NCBI GenBank assembly: GCA_020636645.1
Contig: JACJXO010000010.1
Location: 13,145-77,144 of the forward strand
Length of the DNA stretch: 64,000 nucleotides
From: Chitinophagales bacterium
Lineage (GTDB): Bacteria > Bacteroidota > Bacteroidia > Chitinophagales > BACL12
Reading direction: 5' to 3'
How positions within the stretch are numbered: position 1 is the first letter of the stretch; each line of letters begins with the position of its first letter. The translations under genes and the position numbers were made by a program. This document shows, one piece after another, positions 7,762 through 16,368 of the stretch. The notes below the pieces were generated by a model, which made no database searches, was not told the DNA's origin, and worked only from the letters and a program-made list of their open reading frames with translations.

Positions 7762-9017
7762 GAAGTCTTGTAATTGCTTTAATTCTAGGCTTCTTCTCTA
7801 TAGGGAAAGGTCAATGGTATGAGATATCAAATTTGACTGAGGTGTATAGTTTGGGAGGCACTTTTAGAGATATGGTGTTTCTTAATGACAGTGTTGGCAT
7901 TGTACCATATGAAAGTATTATTCTTCGTTCTGTAGACAAAGGCTATACCTGGGACACTGTATATCAAGAAGCTACGGGTGCTTGTAAATTCAGTAAGGTA
8001 GAATTTTATAATGAGCAGGTTGGCCTCGCCCGGACTTTTTTTGGACTTATGGAAGGAGTTCGTACCGAAGACGGAGGATTAACTTGGGAGGCGGTACCGG
8101 GGTCTCATGATTATGAAAGCTTTGATTTTCTGACCGAAGATGTGATTTTGTGGGGGGAGACCAATCTTTGGAAAAAAAGCCTGTCGGAGCCTTGGGAGTA
8201 CACCTTAGATGGTCCACCGGTTACCAGTTTATACATGTTTAATATAGATGTTGTGGACCAGGACACGGCCTATATTGCTACGGGAATATCGCTGTGGAAA
8301 TATATGGGGGATGATTCGATTGTGCTTTCTGATAATAAGAGCTGTGGAGACGTATTTTTCCCCTCAGCAAGGATTGGCTACTATACAGATGTAGAGACAA
8401 TTTACCGAACAATAGACTATGGGCACAGCTGGGATACATTGCCATTTACTTATATTATAAATGCAAAAAATACAGAAATACCATATATTAATAGCATGCA
8501 ATTCGTGTCAGATAGTATAGGTTTTTTGCGAACTTATGAAGATAATCTAGGAGAGTTAAATGATGTTGGGGTACTGTGGAGAACGATTGATGCTGGCTGG
8601 ACATGGGATACCATATTTAGTTCAATCTTTATACCCGAAGAGGAATATGGCGGCGTTGTTAGTTTTTACTTTATTAGCCCTGAAACAGGATGGGCACTAA
8701 CGAATAAGGGACATTTATTCTATACTACTACAGGAGGTGGAGATGAATATATACTTCTACCTCCAACAGTGTCTGTTCAACATGCCGGCAGCCTTCCCCT
8801 CACCCTCCACCCCAACCCCGCCACTGATCAGCTATTCCTGGAAGGGCTGGCCGGCTACCCGGATGCCGTGTGGAACACTTACTCCATTAGCGGGCAGACC
8901 ATCCCCCTTGATCTCCGGAACGGTCAGGCAGATATCAGCCACCTGCCCCCCGGCATTTATCTCACCACCGTACATACCCGGCAAGGCATATGGAGAGAGA
9001 AATGGGTGAAGCTGTAA
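7758..9017 (+). CDS. Secreted Asp-box beta-propeller with T9SS sorting domain (third of three)
   Basis: A 419-residue protein: signal peptide (LILGFFSIGKGQW), Asp-box blades SVDKGYTWDTV near 54, TEDGGLTWEAV near 97, TIDYGHSWDTL near 215 and TIDAGWTWDTI near 275, then the shared sorting domain. It is the intact counterpart of the pseudogene at 3304 (the KGYTWDTVYQEATGAC stretch is identical). It ends in cassette copy 3 and closes the array. The function of the propeller is unknown; a surface or adhesive role is an inference from the family. Confidence 0.85.
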   Translation: MRSLVIALILGFFSIGKGQWYEISNLTEVYSLGGTFRDMVFLNDSVGIVPYESIILRSVDKGYTWDTVYQEATGACKFSKVEFYNEQVGLARTFFGLMEGVRTEDGGLTWEAVPGSHDYESFDFLTEDVILWGETNLWKKSLSEPWEYTLDGPPVTSLYMFNIDVVDQDTAYIATGISLWKYMGDDSIVLSDNKSCGDVFFPSARIGYYTDVETIYRTIDYGHSWDTLPFTYIINAKNTEIPYINSMQFVSDSIGFLRTYEDNLGELNDVGVLWRTIDAGWTWDTIFSSIFIPEEEYGGVVSFYFISPETGWALTNKGHLFYTTTGGGDEYILLPPTVSVQHAGSLPLTLHPNPATDQLFLEGLAGYPDAVWNTYSISGQTIPLDLRNGQADISHLPPGIYLTTVHTRQGIWREKWVKL

Positions 9018-9060
9018 GAAGACCACAGAGTCCCCGGTGGTTGACTTTGTAGGGACGGAA
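8797..9060 (+). repeat. 264-bp sorting-domain cassette, copy 3, with decayed hairpin
   Basis: Same length and boundaries as copies 1 and 2. The hairpin (9023-9032/9043-9052) has decayed: its right arm reads GACTTTGTAG, leaving one G-T wobble and one mismatch. This is the last cassette of the array; no cargo-gene remnant follows it. Confidence 0.85.
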
Positions 9061-9082
9061 GCTCCTCATCCCGATAGCCAGG

Positions 9083-9118
9083 TTTCACCACTCACTCGCA
9101 GTAAAGTGAGGGGTGAAA
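9083..9118. terminator. Strong hairpin between convergent genes
   Basis: TTTCACC (9083-9089) and CTCACT (9091-9096) pair with AGTGAG (9105-9110) and GGTGAAA (9112-9118), with one A-G mismatch and an 8-nt loop. It lies between the end of the propeller array (plus) and the GH3 gene (minus), so it probably ends transcription from one or both sides. It lacks a T tract. Confidence 0.5.
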
Positions 9119-9247
9119 GGTGAATGGGCGGGCTCTTCAAATTAGTATTGGCCGGCTCATTGTAGCATTTCTCCATTCCTGATCGTCATCACACGTTGTT
9201 TTCGCAACCACCCAATACCTCATTCTCTGATGATCTCATTATGCCTC

Positions 9248-12196
9248 TTATTTTCCTGCCGGCCCCTTCTCTTCCATGAAACTTTCATAGACCACATCCA
9301 TCATGCGGTTGCGGATGTCTTCGCGGCTGAGCATGTTTGGATCTGCGGTTGGCTGCACCCGGTTGGAAAGGAAGACGAACAACACATCATTGACCGGATC
9401 GGCCCAGACGCAGATGCCCGTGAAACCCTGATGTCCGTAAGTGGCAGCACTGGCGTACTTGCCTGCCGGACTGCTTTTGGACGGATCGGTCTCGGGTTTG
9501 TCCCAACCTAATCCGCGGCGGGAAACACGGCTCTGTTTTTTAGTGAAGAGCTCCACTGTTTCCGGTTGGATATACTGCACACCTCCGTAGCTGCCACCGT
9601 TGAGCAGCATGGTGAACAGGACCGAGAGGTCATCGGCCGTGCTGAATAATCCTGCATGTCCTTCCACACCTCCCATCATGGCTGCACCCATGTCGTGCAC
9701 GTAGCCATGCACGGTCTGGTAGCGGAAGTAGTTATCATTCTCAGTAGGAACGATCTCCTTCTTCTGAAAACGTTCCAGCGGATTGTAACAGGTGCGTTCC
9801 ATACCCAGTGGAGTATAGAAATTCCGGTACACATATTCATCCAGGGTCATTCCACTTAGCTGTTCCACAATGCGTTTACCGATGTACATGGTGAGGTCGC
9901 TGTATTTATATGACCCTTTTGTTTTCAGCGGTGTCTGCGTGATCTGCGCCCAGATACTGTCGCGGTAGTCATCCCGCATGTAAATGTTATCGGCCACTTT
10001 GATGGTGAACCCCGGGATCTTTGCCTGGTTGTAATATCTCGGATCCAGCGAACCATCGGCCAGCAGTGTCTGCTTATAGAATGGTATCCACGGCGTGAGT
10101 CCTGCCTGGTGGGTGAGTACATCCTGCATCAGCAGCGGACCTACAACCGTCCCCTTTGTATCCGGCAGATAATCCTGCACGTATTTGTCGGGACGAAATT
10201 TCCCCTCATCATACAGCTTCATCATCGCCAGAGTGGTAGCGGCTACTTTAGATACGGAAGCAAGATCATACAGCGCATTGGCTGGTATCGGTGTTTTCTT
10301 GTCATACAGGTAGGTGCCGTAGGTCTTGTCCCAAACAACCCGCCCGTCCTTCATCACCAGCAGGGTCACACCTGGTGCCGCTTTCACATCGATGCAGAAC
10401 TTCGCCAGTGAGTCCAGTCGCTGGAGCACATCCAGGCGCATGCCTACATCTTCCGGAATTCCGTATTGTACACGACCGAGAGAGGCTGTCTGTAGTCCAT
10501 CTCCCGGACGATAGTTTCCGCTTCCCACAGGCAGGCCGCCGGAAAATGGTTTTGCACCGAACAATGCTTCTGCCACGCACTGCTGCGTATAGTTTTCATC
10601 GTCATATGCCACCACGATATTGGCAGCATCCGGGAATAATCCGGCAGCATAGGGACTGCCATATAACACGACGGTGACCGGCACAAAACCGGCCAGGTCT
10701 GCAACGAGATTCCTGGTAGAACTGCCCACGCCGAAATTGGAAGCAGCACTGCGTTTCATATCATCCACACCAACAATGACCCGGTCATAGCCCTTCAGTT
10801 TGTTGGCCATGTCAGTGAAAGAAGAGCTGCCCGCTTCGCTGCTCAGTACAAAATGGGTGGCATGCGAATAGTGATCCAGGTGCTTCTGCCAGTTGGCCAC
10901 GCTGCCGTTTCCGATGTGAAGTGTGGCGATGGATATTGTAGCATCCTGTAAAGGCCAGATGCTGTCCTGTCCAAGCAGCGTGATACTTTGCTCGGTGAGT
11001 TCTCTTTTCAGTTTTTTAGCCTCATCCGTATTCAGGTCCTGTACAATGTTCTGTACCCTGACCGGTTCGTAATGATCGAGGCCGGTGAAAGCCTTGGCTT
11101 TGAGAATACGCACCACGCTTTCATCGAGACGCTGCATGGAGATGCGACCATCATCCACCGCTTTTTTGATGGCATTGAAAGCGGTAGGTACGTCCTGGCT
11201 GAACAACAAGACATCATTACCTGCCAGGAATGCTTTCACCTCCAGTTCACCCGGATCGAAGTGAGCTGCCACACCCTGCATGTTGAGGGCATCGCTGAAT
11301 ACCAGTCCCCGGAAATTCAGACTGTCGCGAAGCAGGTCTCTTCCCACTTTAGTAGAAAGTGAAGATGCCTGTCCGGGTGTATCATCGAGTGCAGGAATGA
11401 AGAGGTGAGCCAGCATGATACTGCCCAGTCCCTGGTTCATCAGGATGCTGAAGGGGAAGAGCTCGAGCGTGTCCAGTCGCTCTCTTGAATGGTTGATTAC
11501 CGGTAAGGTCTTGTGGCTGTCGGCATCGGTATCGCCGTGCCCGGGAAAGTGCTTGCCACAGGCGATGATACCATTCTCCTGCAGGCCGTTCATATAGGCC
11601 ATACCCTTGAGAGCCACGTTGAATTTGTCTTCTCCGAAGGAACGGTCGCCGATGACCGGATTCTTTGGGTTGCTGTTCACATCGATGACCGGTGCAAAGT
11701 CCACCTGCACGCCCAGCCGTTTCAGCATACGGGCGATCTCGGCTCCGGTGCGGTAGATGAGGCTGTCGTCCTGCACAGCACCCCAGGTGAGCTGACGCTG
11801 GAAGCTGGCAACAGAATCGAGCCGCATGGCGGGACCCCACTCGGCATCCATGGCGGTGAGCAGCGGAATGGATGCTATGCTCTGGTAAGTGTTGGTGAGG
11901 CGTGCCTGTCTGACCGGACCACCCTGCATGAAGATGAGTCCGCCGATCTTATAGTCACGGATGAGTTTGCTGATTGCTTGTTGGTGTGCGGCATCTTTGT
12001 TGGAATAAGCCGCCACCATGAAGAGCTGCCCGATCTTTTCCTCGACGGTCATGGTCTCCATGAGTGAATCCACCCACTGGTAGTTGCGCTCATAGAAAGG
12101 CACGAAGGGCGGACTGTCATTACCCGGCATGACGGTGTGCGACGAGGGATTGGCCATGCCAACGGTCAGAATAAGTATGCCCAGGTATCGGATCAT
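9248..12196 (-). CDS. GH3 beta-N-acetylhexosaminidase fused to beta-lactamase-fold serine hydrolase
   Basis: About 982 residues. The N-terminal half is a GH3 glycosidase of NagZ type. It has KHFPGHGDT (215-223), the dyad D226/H228 in DADSHKTLP, and the SDALNM nucleophile site (D302). A GH3 C-terminal-like domain follows (about 400-570). The last 400 residues are a class C beta-lactamase/esterase-fold domain with SVSK (647-650), YSD (765-767) and HQG near 925. It probably acts on peptidoglycan or its fragments. I chose the ATG at 12196 because it opens a hydrophobic signal (MIRYLGILILTVGMA). The open frame runs further upstream to 12355, but that stretch is a heptamer repeat read in low-complexity codons. 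Confidence 0.88.
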   Translation of the reverse strand: MIRYLGILILTVGMANPSSHTVMPGNDSPPFVPFYERNYQWVDSLMETMTVEEKIGQLFMVAAYSNKDAAHQQAISKLIRDYKIGGLIFMQGGPVRQARLTNTYQSIASIPLLTAMDAEWGPAMRLDSVASFQRQLTWGAVQDDSLIYRTGAEIARMLKRLGVQVDFAPVIDVNSNPKNPVIGDRSFGEDKFNVALKGMAYMNGLQENGIIACGKHFPGHGDTDADSHKTLPVINHSRERLDTLELFPFSILMNQGLGSIMLAHLFIPALDDTPGQASSLSTKVGRDLLRDSLNFRGLVFSDALNMQGVAAHFDPGELEVKAFLAGNDVLLFSQDVPTAFNAIKKAVDDGRISMQRLDESVVRILKAKAFTGLDHYEPVRVQNIVQDLNTDEAKKLKRELTEQSITLLGQDSIWPLQDATISIATLHIGNGSVANWQKHLDHYSHATHFVLSSEAGSSSFTDMANKLKGYDRVIVGVDDMKRSAASNFGVGSSTRNLVADLAGFVPVTVVLYGSPYAAGLFPDAANIVVAYDDENYTQQCVAEALFGAKPFSGGLPVGSGNYRPGDGLQTASLGRVQYGIPEDVGMRLDVLQRLDSLAKFCIDVKAAPGVTLLVMKDGRVVWDKTYGTYLYDKKTPIPANALYDLASVSKVAATTLAMMKLYDEGKFRPDKYVQDYLPDTKGTVVGPLLMQDVLTHQAGLTPWIPFYKQTLLADGSLDPRYYNQAKIPGFTIKVADNIYMRDDYRDSIWAQITQTPLKTKGSYKYSDLTMYIGKRIVEQLSGMTLDEYVYRNFYTPLGMERTCYNPLERFQKKEIVPTENDNYFRYQTVHGYVHDMGAAMMGGVEGHAGLFSTADDLSVLFTMLLNGGSYGGVQYIQPETVELFTKKQSRVSRRGLGWDKPETDPSKSSPAGKYASAATYGHQGFTGICVWADPVNDVLFVFLSNRVQPTADPNMLSREDIRNRMMDVVYESFMEEKGPAGK

Positions 12197-12260
12197 GTGA
12201 GTAGGTGCAGACAAAACGCTGTGAATGTGAAATAGTATGTGCTGCTGGGTGCAAATGTAG

Positions 12261-12344
12261 GGAGGGGAACGGGGAAGGTGGAAGGGTGGAAGGTGGAAAA
12301 GAGGAAAAACGGAGGTCGGAACTCGAAATTCGGAATGTGAGGGG
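12261..12344. repeat. Degenerate heptamer tract upstream of the GH3 gene
   Basis: The plus strand shows 7-8 bp units of GGGGAAC/GTGGAAG type (12264-12300), then TCGGAAC, TCGAAAT and TCGGAAT (about 12316-12336). Both motif families recur in reverse order at 12600-12672. The tract begins 65 bp before the GH3 start codon. Confidence 0.6.
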
Positions 12345-12560
12345 ATCCTGACCACATCTTTGAAATTGCCTGGTGTCCTTTGTGCCTCCTTTGCGTCTTC
12401 GCGTTAGCATGCAGAACACGATGACACGATTAAGGCACGAAGCGCACGAAGGACTTCATTGAAGGATGCGCCAAATAATTGAATGTCTTTCCGGGCAGGG
12501 AGTCTCCCTTTCAGAGATGGAATCTACCTCAAATTACTTCGCAGAAATCTACTGTCTTAA
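12345..12560. other. Gene-free stretch
   Basis: A short open frame can be drawn from 12466 on the plus strand, but it runs through the hairpin element and the heptamer tract. It has no signal or motif, and I do not accept it. Otherwise I see nothing recognisable. Confidence 0.5.
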
Positions 12561-12600
12561 AAAACCACAGAGTTCCTTTCAGGTAACTCTGTGGGGACAA
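12561..12600. repeat. Solo copy of the cassette hairpin
   Basis: Stem CCACAGAGTT (12565-12574) pairs with AACTCTGTGG (12585-12594), followed by GGAC. It is the same element that ends the 264-bp cassettes, here without a sorting domain. Compared with those copies the innermost pair has changed from C-G to T-A on both arms, a compensatory change that keeps the stem. The loop sequence differs. Confidence 0.75.
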
Positions 12601-12672
12601 AAAGAGAAAAGCGGAATACGAAATGCGGAGTTCGGAATGGGAGGGGAAGGGTTTAAGGTGGAAAACCGGGAA
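12600..12672. repeat. Second degenerate heptamer tract
   Basis: Units GCGGAAT, ACGAAAT, GCGGAGT and TCGGAAT (12611-12638) are followed by GGGAGGGG and AAGGTGGAAAA-type words. It shares both word families with the tract at 12261-12344, in swapped order. The two tracts flank the solo hairpin at 12565-12594. Confidence 0.55.
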
Positions 12673-12749
12673 AAGTTCGTAATCGGCTCAAGGTAGCAAT
12701 CGGGATTGATGTTACCGGTCCGATCGGAGGTCAATTCAACTCAGCTACC

Positions 12750-12778
12750 TGTCTCTCCGGGCTTGACCCGGAGTCTCC
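12750..12778. repeat. Palindromic element, left copy
   Basis: Stem CTCCGGG/CCCGGAG with flanks TGTCT and TCTCC. The reverse complement closely matches the element at 13421-13450. The two copies lie in inverted orientation on either side of the orphan gene at 12851-13360. Confidence 0.6.
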
Positions 12779-12850
12779 TTCATTGGTGAAAGAAACAGCA
12801 AGCCCAATCAGCTGAACCTAAAAAGAATCTTGTTCATTGGTATATCTTAG

Positions 12851-13360
12851 ATGCCTCGTAATGAACTGCAAAAGACCACCACAGTGACATTCTTTTGGCC
12901 AAGTCTGATATACTCCTTTTCTTTTTTGTTTAGCTATTGTGATGATCAGCAAGACAGCCTTGAACTATTTATTTTTCCTCCCAGTAACTGCTATTTTGTG
13001 CTAAGCCTGACAGAAGGTACTGTGTACGCTTCAAGCATCACCTATATATATGGTGAGGATGAGCCGTATGACCTTGTGGATTCCAGCATTGTATCTATCC
13101 AGGGTAAGATTTCTGCCCTGAAAACCGATAGTATTAACCTCTTGCTCGATTCTAATATTAATGGGTTCTCGACCGAAGATCCACAGTTAAGGAAGTACGA
13201 TGGGTTTCAGTCTAAAATTATTATTGGACAGAGAGCCTTCTTTCCTGTTGGCAATGATGTTGTTTGCATGCAGGATATCGCCAGGATCTTGTCTGATTGC
13301 ATCCATTATGAAGAATTAGGTTGTCATGAGTATTTTGATCTTTTGCGTCTTTCTGATTAG
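12851..13360 (+). CDS. Orphan hypothetical protein, possibly a lipoprotein
   Basis: A 169-residue protein I do not recognise. A hydrophobic N-terminus (about 12-28) ends in FSYCDDQQ, which could be a lipobox-like cleavage site at the cysteine, followed by beta-rich sequence. Base composition is AT-rich compared with mutL downstream. It is bracketed by inverted copies of a palindromic element (12750 and 13421). The start is uncertain: the ATG at 12851 follows TATATCTTAG, a weak promoter-like box. Acquisition as a small cassette is an inference from composition and flanks. Confidence 0.5.
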   Translation: MPRNELQKTTTVTFFWPSLIYSFSFLFSYCDDQQDSLELFIFPPSNCYFVLSLTEGTVYASSITYIYGEDEPYDLVDSSIVSIQGKISALKTDSINLLLDSNINGFSTEDPQLRKYDGFQSKIIIGQRAFFPVGNDVVCMQDIARILSDCIHYEELGCHEYFDLLRLSD

Positions 13361-13420
13361 GCAATGCCCAGATCGATAGACCATGATCGGGCGGATTTTA
13401 AGGCATATTCAAACCCAACT

Positions 13421-13450
13421 GGAGACTCCGGCTCGGGGGCCGGAGAGACA
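13421..13450. repeat. Palindromic element, right copy (inverted)
   Basis: GGAGACTCCGGC, a short loop, then GCCGGAGAGACA. It matches the reverse complement of the copy at 12750-12778 in both stem and flanks. The stem base that differs (G/C swap) is changed on both arms, so pairing is kept. Confidence 0.6.
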
Positions 13451-13621
13451 GATGATTTTGGTGAATGGACACCCTTCTGAGTTATTCCAGCCGTTTTTCG
13501 ACACATGGTCACCCGCCGGTCAGAAATCGGGCTTTGAAGGGTGCTTTCCGTATCTTTGGAAGCACGCAGCAAACGAATCCACCACCGGCTGCGTTATACC
13601 GATATGCTGGGCAAAAATTCC

Positions 13622-13846
13622 ATGTTCCGAACGCAGAAGCCACGTAAGTTCACTTATGTGCCCATCTACTGGGATCCGGAGAAGGAAGAAAAAGAGCAGA
13701 AGCAGCGCTGGCGTGAAACAGGCGGGGAAGAGTCGTCCATCCGGTTCAATGAGGAATTTCAATCCAAAATGAACCGCAAAACGAACAATACCCGCATCCT
13801 GATCATCGTCATTCTGTTGCTGATACTCTTTATTTTCTTTTGGTGA
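13622..13846 (+). CDS. Small single-pass membrane protein upstream of mutL
   Basis: About 74 residues: a basic, charged head (MFRTQKPRKFTYVPIYWDP, then EKEEKEQKQRWRE) and a single C-terminal membrane segment (ILIIVILLLILFIFFW). It looks like the small protein of this shape often seen in Bacteroidota genomes. Its stop lies 11 bp before the mutL start. The ATG at 13622 is my choice because the conserved-looking KPRKFTY begins there; an in-frame ATG at 13604 is possible. Function unknown. Confidence 0.6.
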   Translation: MFRTQKPRKFTYVPIYWDPEKEEKEQKQRWRETGGEESSIRFNEEFQSKMNRKTNNTRILIIVILLLILFIFFW

Positions 13847-13852
13847 ACTTTG
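13845..13852 (+). promoter_or_regulatory. Promoter-like box GAACTTTG before mutL
   Basis: It matches xAnnTTTG of the Bacteroidota -7 box, with 5 nt to the ATG at 13858. This is the short-leader geometry seen at several genes of the window. Confidence 0.35.
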
Positions 13853-13857
13853 CGGCC

Positions 13858-15657
13858 ATGTCCGACATCATCCGGCTACTTCCTGATAACATAGCCAACC
13901 AGATCGCCGCCGGCGAGGTCATTCAACGACCGGCCAGCGTGGTCAAGGAGTTGCTGGAGAACGCCATTGATGCCGGGGCAGACCGGGTGCAGGTCATCAT
14001 CAAGGATGCCGGACGCACCCTCATCCAGGTGATCGACAACGGCTGCGGCATGAGTGTGACCGACGCCCGCACCTGCTTTGAAAAACACGCTACCAGCAAG
14101 ATCCGCAATGCCGACGATCTCTTTGCCATCCGCACCATGGGATTCCGTGGCGAAGCGCTGGCCAGTATAGCTGCCATAGCCCAGGTGGAGATGAAGACCA
14201 GGTTACACGATGAAGACCTTGGAACCTTCATCATCATTGAAGGGTTCGAGGTCAAGAGCCAGGAACCCTGTCAGACCGCCGAAGGCACCAGCATCGCCGT
14301 GCGCAATCTCTTCTTCAATGTACCCGCCCGTCGCAATTTCCTAAAAAGCAACACAGTAGAGCTCCGCCATATCGTCGATGAATTTGAACGGGTGGCGCTG
14401 GCACATTCGCAGGTGTTCTTCAGTCTGCAGCACAATGGTGTGGAGTTGTTCCACCTCAATAAGGCCAACCTTCGGCAGCGCATCATCCACCTGTTCGGCA
14501 ACAACTACAATGAGAAGCTGGTGCCTATCGAGGAACAAACCTCAGTGACCAGGCTGTCGGGCTTCATCGGCAAACCCGACAGTGCCCGCAAAACAAGGGG
14601 AGAACAGTTCTTCTTCGTCAACAATCGCTTCATCCGCAGTCCCTATCTGCAGCATGCCGTCATCAATGCCTACGACCAGATGCTGCCCGACGGTCATTAT
14701 CCATTATACGTCATTTTCATCGAGATCGATCCTGCCCGCATAGATGTGAACGTGCATCCCACCAAGCAGGAGATCAAGTTCGAAGACGAACGCATCATTT
14801 ATACTTTCATCCAGGCAGCGGCCAGACATGCGCTGGCACAGTACAGTATTGCCCCGACGCTGGATTTCGATCAGGACCCGACCTTCGCTAATCTGCCGGC
14901 ATTCATCCATCCCCACAAGGAAGAAACAACGGTAACCACCGGTTTCAAGGTGATGCCTAGCAAGATGAATGAGGTGGAAAAACAGGCATTCCCCGACTGG
15001 AAAAAAGAAAGATCATCCTGGCCGAAACAAGACGAAATTTCTTCCAAAACCTTTCCCGAACTGGATGATGCCGACGAAGGCCTGACTGTGAGTACCGCCT
15101 TTCAGGTACACCAGCGGTATATCATTTCACAGATCAGATCAGGGTATATCGTTATCGACCAGCAGGCCGCTCATGAGCGCATTTTGTTCGAACGTTACCT
15201 GAAGCACCTCCACGATAAAAAACACCACAGCCAGCAGTCGCTGTTTCCCAGTACCCTGCAGGTATCACCCGGAGATGCAGCCCTGATGCAGGACCTCCTT
15301 CCGGAGATCAACCAGCTGGGTTTTGACATTCAGCCCTTTGGCAAAGACACCTTTGTGATCCATGGTGTGCCGCCTGAACTGGAGAACCAGGACGAACGAA
15401 AAGTGCTGGAAGAACTGATCGAACAATGCAAGGCAGACCAGGCCGATCTGAAGCTCAACAAACATGAGATCCTGGCCAAAAGTCTGGCAAAGAGCAATGC
15501 CATTCAGGCGGGCAGGAAACTCAGCAACCAGGAAATGCGTTCATTGATAGATGAACTTTTTGCCTGCCAGACGCCTTATTTATCACCGGCCGGTCACCAC
15601 ACCTTTGTTACATTTGAATTGGAAGAACTGGCCCGGCAGTTTCAAAGACCACAGTAA
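13858..15657 (+). CDS. mutL: DNA mismatch repair protein MutL
   Basis: A 599-residue GHKL ATPase that couples mismatch recognition by MutS to strand removal. Residues 11-40 carry the ATP-binding helix (NQIAAGEVIQRPASVVKELL), then DNGCGM (60-65) and RGEALASI near 97. The C-terminal dimerisation domain has DQQAAHERILFE where endonuclease-active MutL proteins have DQHAxxERxxxE. The final motif reads SPAGHHTF in place of CPHGRPT. Nicking activity is therefore doubtful from these residues, although such changes may be usual in this phylum. A GTG 18 bp upstream is in frame, but MSDIIRLLP is the normal beginning. Confidence 0.97.
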   Translation: MSDIIRLLPDNIANQIAAGEVIQRPASVVKELLENAIDAGADRVQVIIKDAGRTLIQVIDNGCGMSVTDARTCFEKHATSKIRNADDLFAIRTMGFRGEALASIAAIAQVEMKTRLHDEDLGTFIIIEGFEVKSQEPCQTAEGTSIAVRNLFFNVPARRNFLKSNTVELRHIVDEFERVALAHSQVFFSLQHNGVELFHLNKANLRQRIIHLFGNNYNEKLVPIEEQTSVTRLSGFIGKPDSARKTRGEQFFFVNNRFIRSPYLQHAVINAYDQMLPDGHYPLYVIFIEIDPARIDVNVHPTKQEIKFEDERIIYTFIQAAARHALAQYSIAPTLDFDQDPTFANLPAFIHPHKEETTVTTGFKVMPSKMNEVEKQAFPDWKKERSSWPKQDEISSKTFPELDDADEGLTVSTAFQVHQRYIISQIRSGYIVIDQQAAHERILFERYLKHLHDKKHHSQQSLFPSTLQVSPGDAALMQDLLPEINQLGFDIQPFGKDTFVIHGVPPELENQDERKVLEELIEQCKADQADLKLNKHEILAKSLAKSNAIQAGRKLSNQEMRSLIDELFACQTPYLSPAGHHTFVTFELEELARQFQRPQ

Positions 15658-15666
15658 AAGAAAGAC

Positions 15667-16368
15667 ATGACACAATTCGGCATGCAGCGATTCAATTATC
15701 TGCCGCCGGTGATCAAGAATTTGTTGATCATCAACGGACTGGTATTTCTCGCTACATGGGCTATTCCGGGGCTGACAGAAAAGCTGGCCCTGTATTATCC
15801 CGCATCTCCTTATTTCAGGCCCTACCAGATCGTGACCCACATGTTCACGCACGGGTCTTTGTCGCACATTTTTTTCAACATGTTCGCTTTGTGGATGCTG
15901 GGTGCTGTGCTGGAGAATGTCTGGGGACCCAAACGCTTCCTGACCTATTACCTGATCACAGGTCTGGGAGCTGCGGCACTGCATACGGGCATCCATGCGT
16001 GGCAGGTATATGATATCACCGGTTCACTCATGCCGCATGTAACCGAGAATGCGATACAGGGAAATTTCACCCAGGCACAGATGCAGAAACTGAGCGCCAT
16101 ATTCGCCCCCACCGTAGGGGCATCCGGAGCTGTTTACGGAATACTGCTGGCCTTCGGCATGCTGTTTCCCAATACATTATTATATATATATTTCCTTGTT
16201 CCGATCAAGGCCAAGTACCTGGTCATCATTTTCACTGCGCTGGAATTGTACCTTGCATTCATCAACAACCCGGCAGATAACATCGCTCACTTTGCGCATC
16301 TGGGAGGTATGCTGTTCGGCTTCGTGCTGATCAAGATCTGGCAAAGAGATAACAGAAGATTTTACTGA
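15667..16368 (+). CDS. Rhomboid family intramembrane serine protease (first of a pair)
   Basis: A 233-residue protein with about six membrane segments. It carries the rhomboid hallmarks: HIFFN (H67, N71) in the second helix, GASG with catalytic S153, and AHFAHLGG with catalytic H211. Rhomboids cut membrane-anchored proteins within the bilayer. A loop of about 30 residues (110-145) before the active-site helix is longer than in minimal rhomboids. It starts 9 bp after mutL, and its TGA shares a base with the ATG of the next rhomboid (TGATG), so the two are probably made together. Confidence 0.92.
   Translation: MTQFGMQRFNYLPPVIKNLLIINGLVFLATWAIPGLTEKLALYYPASPYFRPYQIVTHMFTHGSLSHIFFNMFALWMLGAVLENVWGPKRFLTYYLITGLGAAALHTGIHAWQVYDITGSLMPHVTENAIQGNFTQAQMQKLSAIFAPTVGASGAVYGILLAFGMLFPNTLLYIYFLVPIKAKYLVIIFTALELYLAFINNPADNIAHFAHLGGMLFGFVLIKIWQRDNRRFY

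Noticed and set aside
803..9060. Diversity-generating retroelement explanation for the variable propeller genes
   Set aside because: No reverse transcriptase, template repeat or adenine-biased variation is visible. The pattern is block sharing and deletion instead.
12197..12355. 53-codon N-terminal extension of the GH3 gene
   Set aside because: The extension is read through a heptamer tract (HSEFRVPTSVFPLFHLPPFHLP) and precedes a normal signal peptide at the ATG 12196.
12466..12696. Short plus-strand ORF of 76 codons
   Set aside because: It crosses the solo hairpin and the second heptamer tract, has no recognisable motif and is bounded by repeats.
13383..13772. Overlapping ORFs between the orphan gene and mutL
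   Set aside because: They overlap each other and the palindromic element. Only the 74-codon frame at 13622 has a plausible protein pattern (basic head, membrane tail).
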